From an uncultured Collinsella sp. (GTDB taxonomy: Bacteria; Actinomycetota; Coriobacteriia; Coriobacteriales; Coriobacteriaceae): a stretch of 64,000 nucleotides of DNA. Below the pieces are notes generated by a model that saw nothing but the letters and a program-made list of their open reading frames with translations, had not been told where the DNA came from and made no database searches. Below are positions 8,048 through 15,248 of this stretch, in pieces. The translations under genes were made by a program, and so were the position numbers. Location of the stretch: assembly GCA_900548515.1 (NCBI GenBank), contig URKU01000003.1, positions 4,940 to 68,939 on the forward strand. Reading direction: 5' to 3'. Each line of letters begins with the position of its first letter. The stretch's first letter is position 1.

Positions 8048-8063
8048 AGGTGAACGTTCACCT
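8048..8063 (+). promoter_or_regulatory. AGGTGAACGTTCACCT operator upstream of the YczE-like gene
   Basis: Perfect 16-bp palindrome identical to the operator at 49135-49150 before uxaC. It lies about 55 bases upstream of the -10 box at 8102, so it may act at a distance, belong to a second promoter, or loop to another site. Confidence 0.75.
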
Positions 8064-8078
8064 TTTTATTGTTTTTCT

Positions 8079-8131
8079 CTTCGCAAATAAAATCCCGTGC
8101 GTATACTTAGGCTCAAACGAAACCGATTTCG
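8079..8131 (+). promoter_or_regulatory. Promoter and CGAAACCGATTTCG operator of the YczE-like gene
   Basis: TATACT at 8102-8107 with a weak TTCGCA at 8080-8085 (16-base spacing). The operator at 8118-8131 is identical to that of kdgK and has the same position relative to the -10 box. This predicts co-repression with kdgK by the LacI protein at 3614-4636. Confidence 0.75.
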
Positions 8132-8135
8132 TTGA

Positions 8136-8193
8136 GCGTGGGCAATAGGGTGTTAAGACACACCCTACCATCTTGGCATCTTATCGCCCACGC
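8136..8193 (+). promoter_or_regulatory. 58-nt structured leader hairpin (motif 1, copy B)
   Basis: Same length and geometry as 4771-4828. GCGTGGGC pairs with GCCCACGC, one A/C mismatch follows, then nine further pairs including G-U wobbles, the AAGAC/ATCTT inner stem, and the loop ACACCCTACC. The stem sequence has diverged from copy A while pairing is kept. It starts five bases after the operator. Confidence 0.8.
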
Positions 8194-8228
8194 AATGCCA
8201 TTTGCTTTCTTCCCGTCTCGTTGGACCT

Positions 8229-8339
8229 TTAGTCCCATTCCGGCACAGCGAGACACTTCCTAGACGACTGACCGTGGGGCCGGCTTTTCTGCTTTTGCAG
8301 CAGTGCCTCCGATAACCCTCTTTTGCCGGCCCGGGTCAG
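8229..8339 (+). promoter_or_regulatory. ~111-nt structured leader element (motif 2, copy B)
   Basis: Contains AGTCCCATTCCGG at 8231-8243 and CAGTGCCTCCGATAACC at 8301-8317, both identical to the eda leader. Helices: TTAGTC 8229-8234 with GACTGA 8266-8271, or the competing CTGACC 8268-8273 with GGTCAG 8334-8339; GGGCCGGC 8277-8284 with GCCGGCCC 8325-8332; hairpin CTGC-TTTT-GCAG 8289-8300. The helices differ in sequence from copy A but pair equally well. Confidence 0.7.
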
Positions 8340-8372
8340 CTTTTTCACACAACCGAAAGGACGGGTAGCAAC

Positions 8373-9053
8373 ATGCGACCGCTCATTATCATGCATGGCG
8401 AGAACATCGACTGGTGCCATACCGTCATTAGAATGCTGATGTATCTTGTGGGCGTTGCAGTACTGGCACTCGGTATGAGTCTCCAGACGGCATCCGGCCT
8501 GGGCGTCGCCGCGCTCACGTGCTTTGCCACAACCCTATCCATGCTCACTGGCAAGACGCTCGGCTTTTGGATCACCGCAACCTACGTCGCCTACATCGTG
8601 GCGCAATTAGCCATCTTGCGAAGCGAGTTCCAGCCGCGCATCCTGCTCGAGTTGTTCTTCTCAACGCTGATTGGCGGCTTGACCGACCTCTTCATGGCGG
8701 TCAACCCACTGCATCCCACGGCACTCCCCACACAGATTGCGACCATGCTGCTCTCCCTCGCTGTCACCGCATTTGGCGTAAGTCTCGTCGTCAACATGGG
8801 CGTTGTCCCCAACGCGCCCGACGGCTTGGTGCAAGTCATTGCCGAAAAGCTTAAACGCCGCTTTGGTGACGTAAAAGTCGTGTTTGACTGCTCGCACGTC
8901 GCCGCCTCGCTCGCGCTGTCGCTGGTCTTTATGCACAACCTGGGCGGCTTTGGCGTCACGACCGCCATCTCGGCACTGTTCCTGGGCCATGTCATCAACG
9001 TCGCCAATAAGCTCTTCGCCCAGCGCTTTATCCGCGTGGCCTTTGGAAAATAG
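8373..9053 (+). CDS. YczE/YyaS/YitT-like integral membrane protein
   Basis: A 226-aa protein with about five or six hydrophobic segments (VIRMLMYLVGVAVLALGMSL, then SGLGVAALTCFATTLSML, FWITATYVAYIVAQLAIL, IATMLLSLAVTAFGVSLV and a C-terminal pair). The pattern ALGMSLQTASGLGVA and VVNMGVVPNAPDGL matches the YczE/YitT-like membrane family, whose biochemical role is unsettled. Its leader carries the kdgK-type operator plus both structured leader motifs, so it is expected to be expressed with the KDG genes. It might move a sugar acid or a breakdown product; this is inference. A GAAAGGA site precedes the ATG at 8373. Confidence 0.8.
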   Translation: MRPLIIMHGENIDWCHTVIRMLMYLVGVAVLALGMSLQTASGLGVAALTCFATTLSMLTGKTLGFWITATYVAYIVAQLAILRSEFQPRILLELFFSTLIGGLTDLFMAVNPLHPTALPTQIATMLLSLAVTAFGVSLVVNMGVVPNAPDGLVQVIAEKLKRRFGDVKVVFDCSHVAASLALSLVFMHNLGGFGVTTAISALFLGHVINVANKLFAQRFIRVAFGK

Positions 9054-9080
9054 CGCCACCGCAAGAACTCGCGAGCAGCG

Positions 9081-9160
9081 CTATACGTTGCTATATCTCA
9101 CTATACTTTGCTATATCTTGCTATACGTTGCTATACTTTGCTATATCTTGCTATATCTTG
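9081..9160. repeat. Eight tandem 10-bp repeats (CTATAYNTTG)
   Basis: Eight exact 10-base units such as CTATACGTTG, CTATACTTTG and CTATATCTTG run without a gap and end 16 bases before the ATPase start. Every unit contains TATA and the period equals one helical turn. The array may be a promoter or operator region, and copy number could vary. Confidence 0.95.
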
Positions 9161-9176
9161 AGCAAAGGTGGCTCGC

Positions 9177-10268
9177 ATGCAAACAAACCCTTTTAAGCCC
9201 ACAGCAGGCAAAACACCTCCCACGATTATCGGCCGCGAAGATGTACTTGAAGAATTCAATGAAGGCCTCGTCAACGGGCCTGGCGCCCCGGGACGCCTTA
9301 TGCGCATAGCCGGCGTCCGCGGAACGGGCAAGACGGTCCTCCTTGACGAGTGCTCACGTTTGGCGCAAAGCCATGGCTGGACGGTCATAAAAGAAGTCGC
9401 AACCGAAGGACTTTGTCAGCGCATTCTCGAGCAGCTGCAGCCCAAATTCCAGGCCAAACACGCCAGATTTGAGCCAAGCGTAGCTGGCATATCCATCGGC
9501 AGCATAGACATTGAGCGAATCGGCCCATCGCTGCGTGACGCCATGAGGCAGGCAATATCAAAGAACGGCAATGGTCTGCTCATCACCCTCGATGAGGTCC
9601 AAGACGCAGAGCTCGAAGAGGTCCGAACGCTCTCCATTGCGATTCAGCAGGTTATCGGCGAAGACCTTGATATCGCCTTTGTTTTTGCGGGGCTGCCTTC
9701 GATGATAGAAAGCGTCATCAACGGAAAGACACTTACGTTTTTGCGCCGTGCCCTCCCCTTTGATCTGAAGGCTGTGGCAGTAACCGAAGTGTCGTACTCC
9801 CTCGAAGAAACCATTGAAGCGTCTGGCATGGAGCTGCAACCAGGTATTGCCGGCCAACTTGCCGAGGCAACGCAAGGCTACCCCTTTATGATTCAGCTCG
9901 TTGGATATTACGCATGGCAACTGGCACGACGCGCACATACAACGATTATTGGAGAAGAAGAAGCCGAGCGTGGCATTGCAACGGCACGCGAACGCTTCTG
10001 CGCCATGGTGATTGAGCCCGCGCTGCAGCGCATTCCGCCCACGTGCATCGCTTATCTGCTGAGCATGGCGTCTTTGGGGCAGACGAGCTCGACCAGCATG
10101 GTTGCCGATGCCCTAAACAAAACGCCTCAACAGGTGAGTTCCGTCCGCAGCCGCCTGTTAAGAGAATCGATTATCGAGGCTCCCTCGTACGGCAAGGTCT
10201 CATTTGCCATCCCCTACATGCGCGACTACCTCTGCGAGCACAAAGCCGAACTGGAAGTTGAACTGTAG
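9177..10268 (+). CDS. AAA/STAND-type ATPase with C-terminal winged helix
   Basis: A 363-aa ATP-binding protein. The P-loop is GVRGTGKTVLLDE (about residues 43-55) and Walker B is LLITLDEVQDAE (about 135-146). A sensor-like stretch LDIAFVFAGLPSMIES follows, and the C-terminus (about 280-355) reads like a winged helix (TSSTSMVADALNKTPQQVSSVRSRLLRESIIE). This plan matches the archaeal-type ATPase group and Orc/Cdc6-like proteins, most of unknown function. The ATG at 9177 is preferred because AAAGGTGG lies six bases before it; GTG 9168 would add three residues. No partner gene is adjacent. The helically phased repeat array upstream suggests self-binding. Confidence 0.8.
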   Translation: MQTNPFKPTAGKTPPTIIGREDVLEEFNEGLVNGPGAPGRLMRIAGVRGTGKTVLLDECSRLAQSHGWTVIKEVATEGLCQRILEQLQPKFQAKHARFEPSVAGISIGSIDIERIGPSLRDAMRQAISKNGNGLLITLDEVQDAELEEVRTLSIAIQQVIGEDLDIAFVFAGLPSMIESVINGKTLTFLRRALPFDLKAVAVTEVSYSLEETIEASGMELQPGIAGQLAEATQGYPFMIQLVGYYAWQLARRAHTTIIGEEEAERGIATARERFCAMVIEPALQRIPPTCIAYLLSMASLGQTSSTSMVADALNKTPQQVSSVRSRLLRESIIEAPSYGKVSFAIPYMRDYLCEHKAELEVEL

Positions 10269-10287
10269 AAACGGCAACTGCCCTGCA

Positions 10288-10440
10288 AGACGAAAACCGT
10301 TTTCGTACGGATTAAAGCAGACGTAAACGATTTTCGTCTTGATTTGCGTACGGAATTAAGACGTAAATTGCGCTTTCGTACGCTTATTACCAGACGCAAA
10401 TTGTTTTCGTCCGGCCATGCGTCCCCAATCTAGACGAAAA
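10288..10440. repeat. Array of four short palindromes (AGACG-AAA...TTTTCGTC)
   Basis: Imperfect units begin at 10288, 10319, 10359 and 10392, each reading AGACGNAAA, a few bases, then TTTCGT and CG. A final half unit AGACGAAAAG lies at 10432. Spacing is 31-40 bases. It overlaps the 3' tail of the decayed integrase frame, so it probably post-dates that gene. Confidence 0.7.
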
Positions 10441-10811
10441 GAGCCCCGAGCTCGTATTGAACTGCATCCCAATTCTTGGACGGGCGCCGATGCCCTGATC
10501 TCTGCCATGTCGAGGTGCGAGATCAAATCCTTGGCGCGCTCGCCGGAGTGGTATGCCTTGTTCGGCGCCACCTTCCTGTAGAGCTTCTTGAGCTTCGTCT
10601 TCCCCTTGTTGCCCGGTGGCATCTCCGTCTCAGGTGGCAGCCCTAGGAAGGACAGGACGCCGGGCAGGTCGCACAGCATCACGTCCTCGATGTCGGCCTT
10701 GGCCGCCAGGTCGACGACTCTCTGCGCTGTCGGCGAGATGTTCGGGGTGCTGCTACCGCCCGCTGGTTCGGAAGCTGGCGGGCAGTAGCGGGCAGTAGCG
10801 GCAGTAGCGGT
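10356..10811 (-). other. Unrecognised reading-frame remnant fused to a broken integrase
   Basis: Open frame continuing past the integrase homology. It encodes SPTAQRVVDLAAKADIEDV and KTKLKKLYRKVAPNKAYHSG among other sequence I do not recognise. The join at 10770-10811 is low in complexity (GCAGTAGCGG repeats). The last ~90 bases run into the palindrome array at 10288-10440. It is probably a piece of a lost mobile-element gene joined by deletion. Confidence 0.4.
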
Positions 10812-11710
10812 GTGGCTCGATAGGCCCGAATATCCGTAAGGAAGGTGCTCGCTCTCATATGTGCTGATATGCCTCGCCTCGCGAACCTTGGGATGCTTCC
10901 TGAGGTAATCCCTCAATTCGAGCCACTCTTTATGCTCATAACGCTTCGAAATCGTTTCCCCGTCGACAGTTTCCTTCACATAATGGTATGTTCGAACGCC
11001 TTCGAACTTGCCGAACCCGTTCTCGACGCTGAAGTTTCTGAACCAGCGCGAAAACCCATTCAGGTCCATGAAGTTGACTTGGGGATGCCTGTCTTTCGTT
11101 CGTTCGAATGAGTGGACGAGCGGAGTGCCTTTGACTTGTTCCAGGCCGAAGGCTTCCATTTCGCGGGCCTGCTCCTTTTTCCAGAATTCGAGATACGACG
11201 TCAGCGTCTCGCTTATCGAGATCCTCCGCACGCTTTTCTTGCTTTTGGGCGAGCGAACGCTTCGATCGGCCGCGAACTGCTGCTCAATGAGGATGCTTCT
11301 GTTCTCGACGGAGGCATCGGACCACGTCATCCCGAGGGCTTCTGCCCTTCTCATGTCGGTGTCGAGCATGAGCATCACGCATGTGATGTGCGCGTCCGGT
11401 TCTCGATTGAGTAGGATGTCGAGTAGGCGAGCGGCGTGATGGTTCCTTCGCGGTTGTCGTGGGACTTTTTTGCGTACGAGCCGACGGTGTCCCTCGATTT
11501 TTGGACGTAGGTGCCGCTGTTGAGTTCTGCCTTGTAGGCTTCGAGTGCGGCGTCGACCTCTCGGCTTTTGGTGGTATGTATGGTCTGCCACGGCGAATAG
11601 CGGTATTTGCCCGTGACCGGATCCTTGCCGAGGCTGTGACGGTAGCGCCACGTGTATTTGTCGCGGCGTTGCTTCGTTCCTTTGCCTATGACGAGAGGTC
11701 GGTCGTTCAT
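10812..11710 (-). pseudogene. Tyrosine recombinase (integrase) remnant
   Basis: The first ~75 codons from ATG 11710 read as the arm-site-binding domain of a phage-type integrase (KYTWRYRHSLGKDPVTGKYR, VDAALEAYKAELNSGTYV). Nearly all of the core-binding domain is missing after SYAKK. Near 11435 the frame shifts and the catalytic domain continues in another frame: LLDILLNREPDAHITCVML, the first catalytic Arg in MRRAEALGMTW, and PKSKKSVRRISIS. Homology ends at PYGYSGLS, just where the HxLRH box should start, and the tyrosine is gone. With three separate lesions the gene cannot work. It sits beside a tRNA-derived att site. Confidence 0.85.
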
Positions 11711-11783
11711 CGTGTTCCTTGCCTGAAGTGCCTGAGAATCGCGCTCGGTTGCGCGGAATGGCGCAAAGGGCTGGGGCGGGTGG

Positions 11784-11835
11784 GCATTACCCTTGGTGGT
11801 GGGCCCTGCGTGGGGTCACACCCCAAGGGTAATGC
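11784..11835. repeat. 13-bp inverted repeat near the att site
   Basis: GCATTACCCTTGG (11784-11796) and CCAAGGGTAATGC (11823-11835) pair perfectly. It lies between the integrase start and the attachment site and may belong to the excision control region. Confidence 0.6.
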
Positions 11836-11861
11836 TCCGCCTGACCGCTTTCAAGCTCGTT

Positions 11862-11963
11862 GTGGGTCGAATTTGGGTCGAATTATTCCGCGTACTTTTC
11901 TTTCGTAAATCTATGAAAACATCAAATGACCTGGAGTTATATTGACTTCAATTTGGGTCGAAA
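11862..11963. repeat. Three direct repeats of TTGGGTCGAA, probable integrase arm sites
   Basis: GTGGGTCGAAT at 11862-11872, TTTGGGTCGAAT at 11872-11883 and TTTGGGTCGAAA at 11952-11963. Short direct repeats between an integrase gene and its core site are the usual form of arm-type binding sites. Confidence 0.6.
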
Positions 11964-11990
11964 TGTCTGAATGAAACAACGTCGTAGCGA

Positions 11991-12035
11991 CCTCATAACC
12001 CGAAGGTCGGTGGTTCAAATCCGCCCCCCGCGACC
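11991..12035 (+). other. Attachment site: 3' part of initiator tRNA-fMet
   Basis: The 45 bases begin in the anticodon loop (CTCATAACCCGA, with CAT anticodon and the CCCGA 3' stem arm typical of the initiator). They continue through variable loop, T arm (GGTGG-TTCAAAT-CCGCC), acceptor arm CCCCGCG, A and CCA. The matching 5' half is absent: bases before 11991 do not form the anticodon stem. This is therefore an integration scar, not a functional tRNA gene. Confidence 0.85.
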
Positions 12036-12045
12036 ATGAAACTTC

Positions 12046-12080
12046 AGGTCGGAAGCATAAAAGCTCCCGACCTTTTTCTT
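12046..12080 (+). terminator. Terminator following the tRNA fragment
   Basis: AGGTCGG and CCGACCT pair and are followed by TTTTCTTTGT. It was probably brought along with the tRNA 3' end. The adjoining 12081-12295 holds no gene I can support. Confidence 0.75.
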
Positions 12081-12295
12081 TGTCTAGGGGTTTCGGCATC
12101 TCTCGTTCTTTGGGTACCTCGAGGCGGGCAATCAGATAGATGCTTACGAGTATCATAGGGTCTTTTTACGTCGCGGTCGTGTCTCGTACTGGTGCGCCGC
12201 TCTTTGTGGGACGTGTCACTTTGCCATAGGTTGTCCGGCGGCGGGGCGCAGGTCGTTCCCCGTGGCGTCGCTCCTTTCGACGCTACGCTGCCTGG

Positions 12296-12604
12296 CTACT
12301 CGTTCCACTGGTGCTTTTTCATGTCGACGCAGCCGTTGTCTCGGAAGGCGACTCCTTCCTCCGTCAGTAGTGCTCGCTGGTCGGGGAAGTTTGGCGCGAG
12401 GCGTCCCGCGTGGTTGACGACGCGGTGGCAGGGATAATCGCCGTAGCGATCCGCCTCGCTCAGCACCGCTCCGACCAGGCGAGAGTTTTTCTCCCTGCCG
12501 ATGAGGCGCGCTATCTGACCGTACGAGGCGACGCATCCCGCCGGAATCTCTGCCACGACGGAGAGAATCTCATAAACCAAATCTTCGTCCAGGACTTTTC
12601 CCAT
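12296..12604 (-). CDS. MGMT-family small DNA alkyltransferase-like protein
   Basis: A 102-aa protein equal to the C-terminal DNA-binding and active-site domain of O6-methylguanine methyltransferase: IPAGCVASYGQIARLIG (recognition helix region), then SRLVGAVLSEADRYG and PCHRVVNHAGRL. The reactive cysteine (Cys59 in PCHRV) is present, unlike in many alkyltransferase-like proteins where it is Trp. The N-terminal domain of full Ada/Ogt proteins is missing, which is normal for this short subgroup. A role in repair or flagging of alkylated guanine is inferred. It is monocistronic on this strand. Confidence 0.85.
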   Translation of the reverse strand: MGKVLDEDLVYEILSVVAEIPAGCVASYGQIARLIGREKNSRLVGAVLSEADRYGDYPCHRVVNHAGRLAPNFPDQRALLTEEGVAFRDNGCVDMKKHQWNE

Positions 12605-12778
12605 CGTATCGCTCCCGTGTTCGCTTTTGCCTTCGGGGGCGCGGCGCCGATCACCCGTGCTGCGATTTTCGCAGCTCCCCTTACCGAAGCATCGAGGGAA
12701 AGCGCGTGCGTGTCAAGGTTGTCTGGTCCAGTTGCTGGCTCGATGCCTCGAGATGTTCGCCTCAAGTGCGACCTGCCC

Positions 12779-13285
12779 CTATTGGAAAAGGATGCCGAAG
12801 ATGTATTTGGTGATGGCGGAGCGGCGGATGACCCCCACGAGTTTGCCCTCGTCATCAACCACAGGAAGCTTCTTGAACTTCTTCTTCGCCAGCAGCGCGG
12901 CGACGCGGGCGATGCTCTGCTCGGGACGGGCACACACTACCTGACGCGTCGCGAAATCCATGACGCAGCGATCCTTCAGGTCTTCGATGCGCTGCTCAAG
13001 GCTCTGATCGTCGAAGTACAGCATGGACGCGTCGCCGCCCGTGAAGATGGTGTGAGCGCGATGCTGCGCGATGGCTCCCATGACATCGCCGTCGGAGATG
13101 AACCCGACCACCTGGTTGCGCTCATCGATTACGGGCATGCTGCTCACCTCGTTTTCGGCGAGCATGCGCACCACGTCGGAAATCGTGCAATCCTGCGTGC
13201 AGGTGAACGGCTCTTCAATCATGATGCTCGAAACGGGCGTCCCCTCGAGCTCGAGCGGGATGCGCTCGGACAGAATCTCGGACAT
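12779..13285 (-). CDS. Tandem CBS-domain protein
   Basis: A 168-aa protein made of two CBS motifs (about residues 17-75: PVSSIMIEEPFTCTQDCTIS to GFISDGDVMGAI; and 108-165: CVMDFATRQVVCARPEQSIA to GVIRRSAITKYIFG). Paired CBS modules usually bind adenine nucleotides and regulate a partner. The gene starts three bases after the stop codon of the MFS exporter, and its GGAGG site lies inside that gene, so the two are translationally linked. A regulatory role for the exporter is possible. Confidence 0.9.
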   Translation of the reverse strand: MSEILSERIPLELEGTPVSSIMIEEPFTCTQDCTISDVVRMLAENEVSSMPVIDERNQVVGFISDGDVMGAIAQHRAHTIFTGGDASMLYFDDQSLEQRIEDLKDRCVMDFATRQVVCARPEQSIARVAALLAKKKFKKLPVVDDEGKLVGVIRRSAITKYIFGILFQ

Positions 13286-13288
13286 CGC

Positions 13289-14728
13289 TTATGCCTCCTT
13301 CGTTTTCGGTGCGGTTTTCTTGGTGCGCACGCTGAATATGGCGCAGATAAGGGAAACGAGGCCGATTGCCGCGCACACCTTGTAAGCGACGCCCGCGCCC
13401 ACGGCGGTGGCTACTTGGATGCTCGCATCGACGCCGGCCGACGCGGTGACGCTTGTCATGACCGTGATGATGAGCGCCGTGCACAAACCGCCGGCGACCT
13501 GGCGGCCGGTGTTCGCGATGGCGTTGCCGTGGGCGATCATGTCATTTTTCAAGGCATTGACACCCCATGTGTTCACCGGCATGTTCGCGAGCGACTGGCC
13601 GGCGGACTGCAGCATGCAGAACAGCGCAACCACCAAGATGGGCGTGTTTACCGTCGAAAGCGAGAGCAGGAACAGGGCGCCGGTCATGAGGGCCAGGCCG
13701 ACGATCGAGATGGCACGCGGACCGAACTTGTCGAACACCACGCCGGAGATAGGGCTGATGATGATGCCCACCGCCGCGGCGGGAAGCATGGCCATGCCGG
13801 TTTCGAAGGCCGAAGCGCCAAGCGAGGTTTGCAGCAGCAACGGCAACAGCGTGTTGGTGACCAGGCATGCGGCGTTGATGAGCGTGACGATGATGGCGGC
13901 CACGCGGAACTCGCGCGTCTTGAGCGTGCCCAGTTGAAGCAGCGGGTCCTCGATTTTGCCCTGGCGTACGACGAACAGCACCAAGCACACGACACCCGCG
14001 ACGATCGAGCCGAGCACCACGGGGTTGCCCCAACCCATCGACGAGGCGCTCGAGAACCCGTAGAGAAGTCCGCCGAAGGCGATGGTGGAGAGGACGACCG
14101 AGGGCAGGTCGAGCTTGGGGTTCTTCAGCTCGCCCACGTTTTTCAGCATGAACACGCCCAGCACCAGCACGAGAATTGCGAGGGGGACGATGGCGCCGAT
14201 CATGGTGCGCCAGCCGTACGTGTCGATCACCGCGCCGCCTACGACGGGGCCGACCGCGGGACCCGCCGACATGACGATGCCCGCCATGCCCATAGCCGTT
14301 CCTCGTTTCTCGACGGGGAACACCAGCATGGGAACCACCGAGACAAGCGGCATGAGCACGCCTGAGCCCGCCGCTTGCAACACGCGACCGATGATGAGGA
14401 ACAGGAAATCAGGGGCTGCGGCGCACAGCAGCGTGCCCAGCGCGAACACCAGCGTCGCCCCGAAGAATAGCGCGCGGGTGCTGAACTTGTCGATAAGGAA
14501 CGCCGAAACGGGGACCATGATGCCGCTCACCAGCGGGTATATGGACATGATCCACTGGGCAGTCGAGGCATCGATGGCGAAATCGGACATGATGACCGGC
14601 AGCGCAGGCGACATCACCGTTTGGTTCAGTAGCGCCAAGAAGGCACCCAGGACGACGACCGCGACGATGCGGATCTGGGTACCGGTAATGCGCCCATTGG
14701 CGGGCGCGACCGTACAATTATCAGACAT
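13289..14728 (-). CDS. MFS multidrug exporter, DHA2 (14-helix) type
   Basis: A 479-aa membrane protein with about 14 hydrophobic segments, as in EmrB/QacA. Typical motifs are AFLALLNQTVMSPALPVIMSD in helix 1 (motif D1 region), FLIIGRVLQAAGSGVLMPL (motif B with its Arg), and MGMAGIVMSAGPAVGPVVGG (motif C, typical of antiporters). It probably expels hydrophobic compounds using the proton gradient; substrates cannot be predicted. The start at 14728 has AGGAAG upstream. It forms a two-gene unit with the CBS protein. Confidence 0.92.
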   Translation of the reverse strand: MSDNCTVAPANGRITGTQIRIVAVVVLGAFLALLNQTVMSPALPVIMSDFAIDASTAQWIMSIYPLVSGIMVPVSAFLIDKFSTRALFFGATLVFALGTLLCAAAPDFLFLIIGRVLQAAGSGVLMPLVSVVPMLVFPVEKRGTAMGMAGIVMSAGPAVGPVVGGAVIDTYGWRTMIGAIVPLAILVLVLGVFMLKNVGELKNPKLDLPSVVLSTIAFGGLLYGFSSASSMGWGNPVVLGSIVAGVVCLVLFVVRQGKIEDPLLQLGTLKTREFRVAAIIVTLINAACLVTNTLLPLLLQTSLGASAFETGMAMLPAAAVGIIISPISGVVFDKFGPRAISIVGLALMTGALFLLSLSTVNTPILVVALFCMLQSAGQSLANMPVNTWGVNALKNDMIAHGNAIANTGRQVAGGLCTALIITVMTSVTASAGVDASIQVATAVGAGVAYKVCAAIGLVSLICAIFSVRTKKTAPKTKEA

Positions 14729-15248
14729 AAGCTTCCTTCGTATCTATTCGATTCTTCGCCGAAGGCGCGCCGGCCCACGGGCGAAATAACATGCACGTGC
14801 TATGCGTGCATCAGATACGACAGGAAGAAAGCGGCTGCTCAGAGCGCACTTGGGGAACAACAGGAGAGGCCCCGTATACCAGGGGCCGCCGAATTGCGAT
14901 GTATGCTTTGGTCAAATCCTTCATAGCGGGGAGGTATTCTAGCAGCCGTCTTCGCCCCTTTCAAGGGATGTAACCCAGACGTTGATTTTCTTCACCGAGG
15001 CGCCATCGTTGACGGGTGGCGTGCTTCTCTATCGCCACACCGCGGGGCGAGGGAACGCCGCGGCGAGCTTGTACATCGGCTATGTGTGCAGCTGCGAGCG
15101 TGTCGCCGGCGCGCGCTGGGCGCCAGTCCGATCCGGCCGACTCTTGCCGACGGTCGGTCGCCGTCCTCCTCCATCTCCGCCTGCTCTGTTTTTGCTCTGC
15201 TCCCTTGTCGTATCATGGACGGACGAGAATTGAGCGAAGGCGGTACGT
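14729..15248. other. 520-bp divergent intergenic region, no gene seen
   Basis: It separates the MFS gene (leftward) from the ArsC/Spx-like gene (rightward). Small hairpins occur (GCACGTGCTATGCGTGC near 14793, GGCCCC/GGGGCC near 14869-14888), but there is no convincing reading frame, RNA or repeat. A TATCAT near 15214 could be the -10 box of the rightward gene. Confidence 0.5.

Noticed and set aside
11991..12035. Functional tRNA-Met gene
   Set aside because: Only the part from the anticodon loop to CCA is present. The bases to the left cannot form the D arm, acceptor 5' strand or anticodon stem.
11911..12156. 81-codon frame across the tRNA fragment
   Set aside because: It reads through the tRNA-derived sequence and its terminator, and its sequence is a typical false translation of a tRNA end.
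12410..14365. 651-codon plus-strand frame rich in His, Arg and Asp
   Set aside because: It mirrors the MFS, CBS and MGMT-like genes, whose motifs are unambiguous; it has no domain and no ribosome site.
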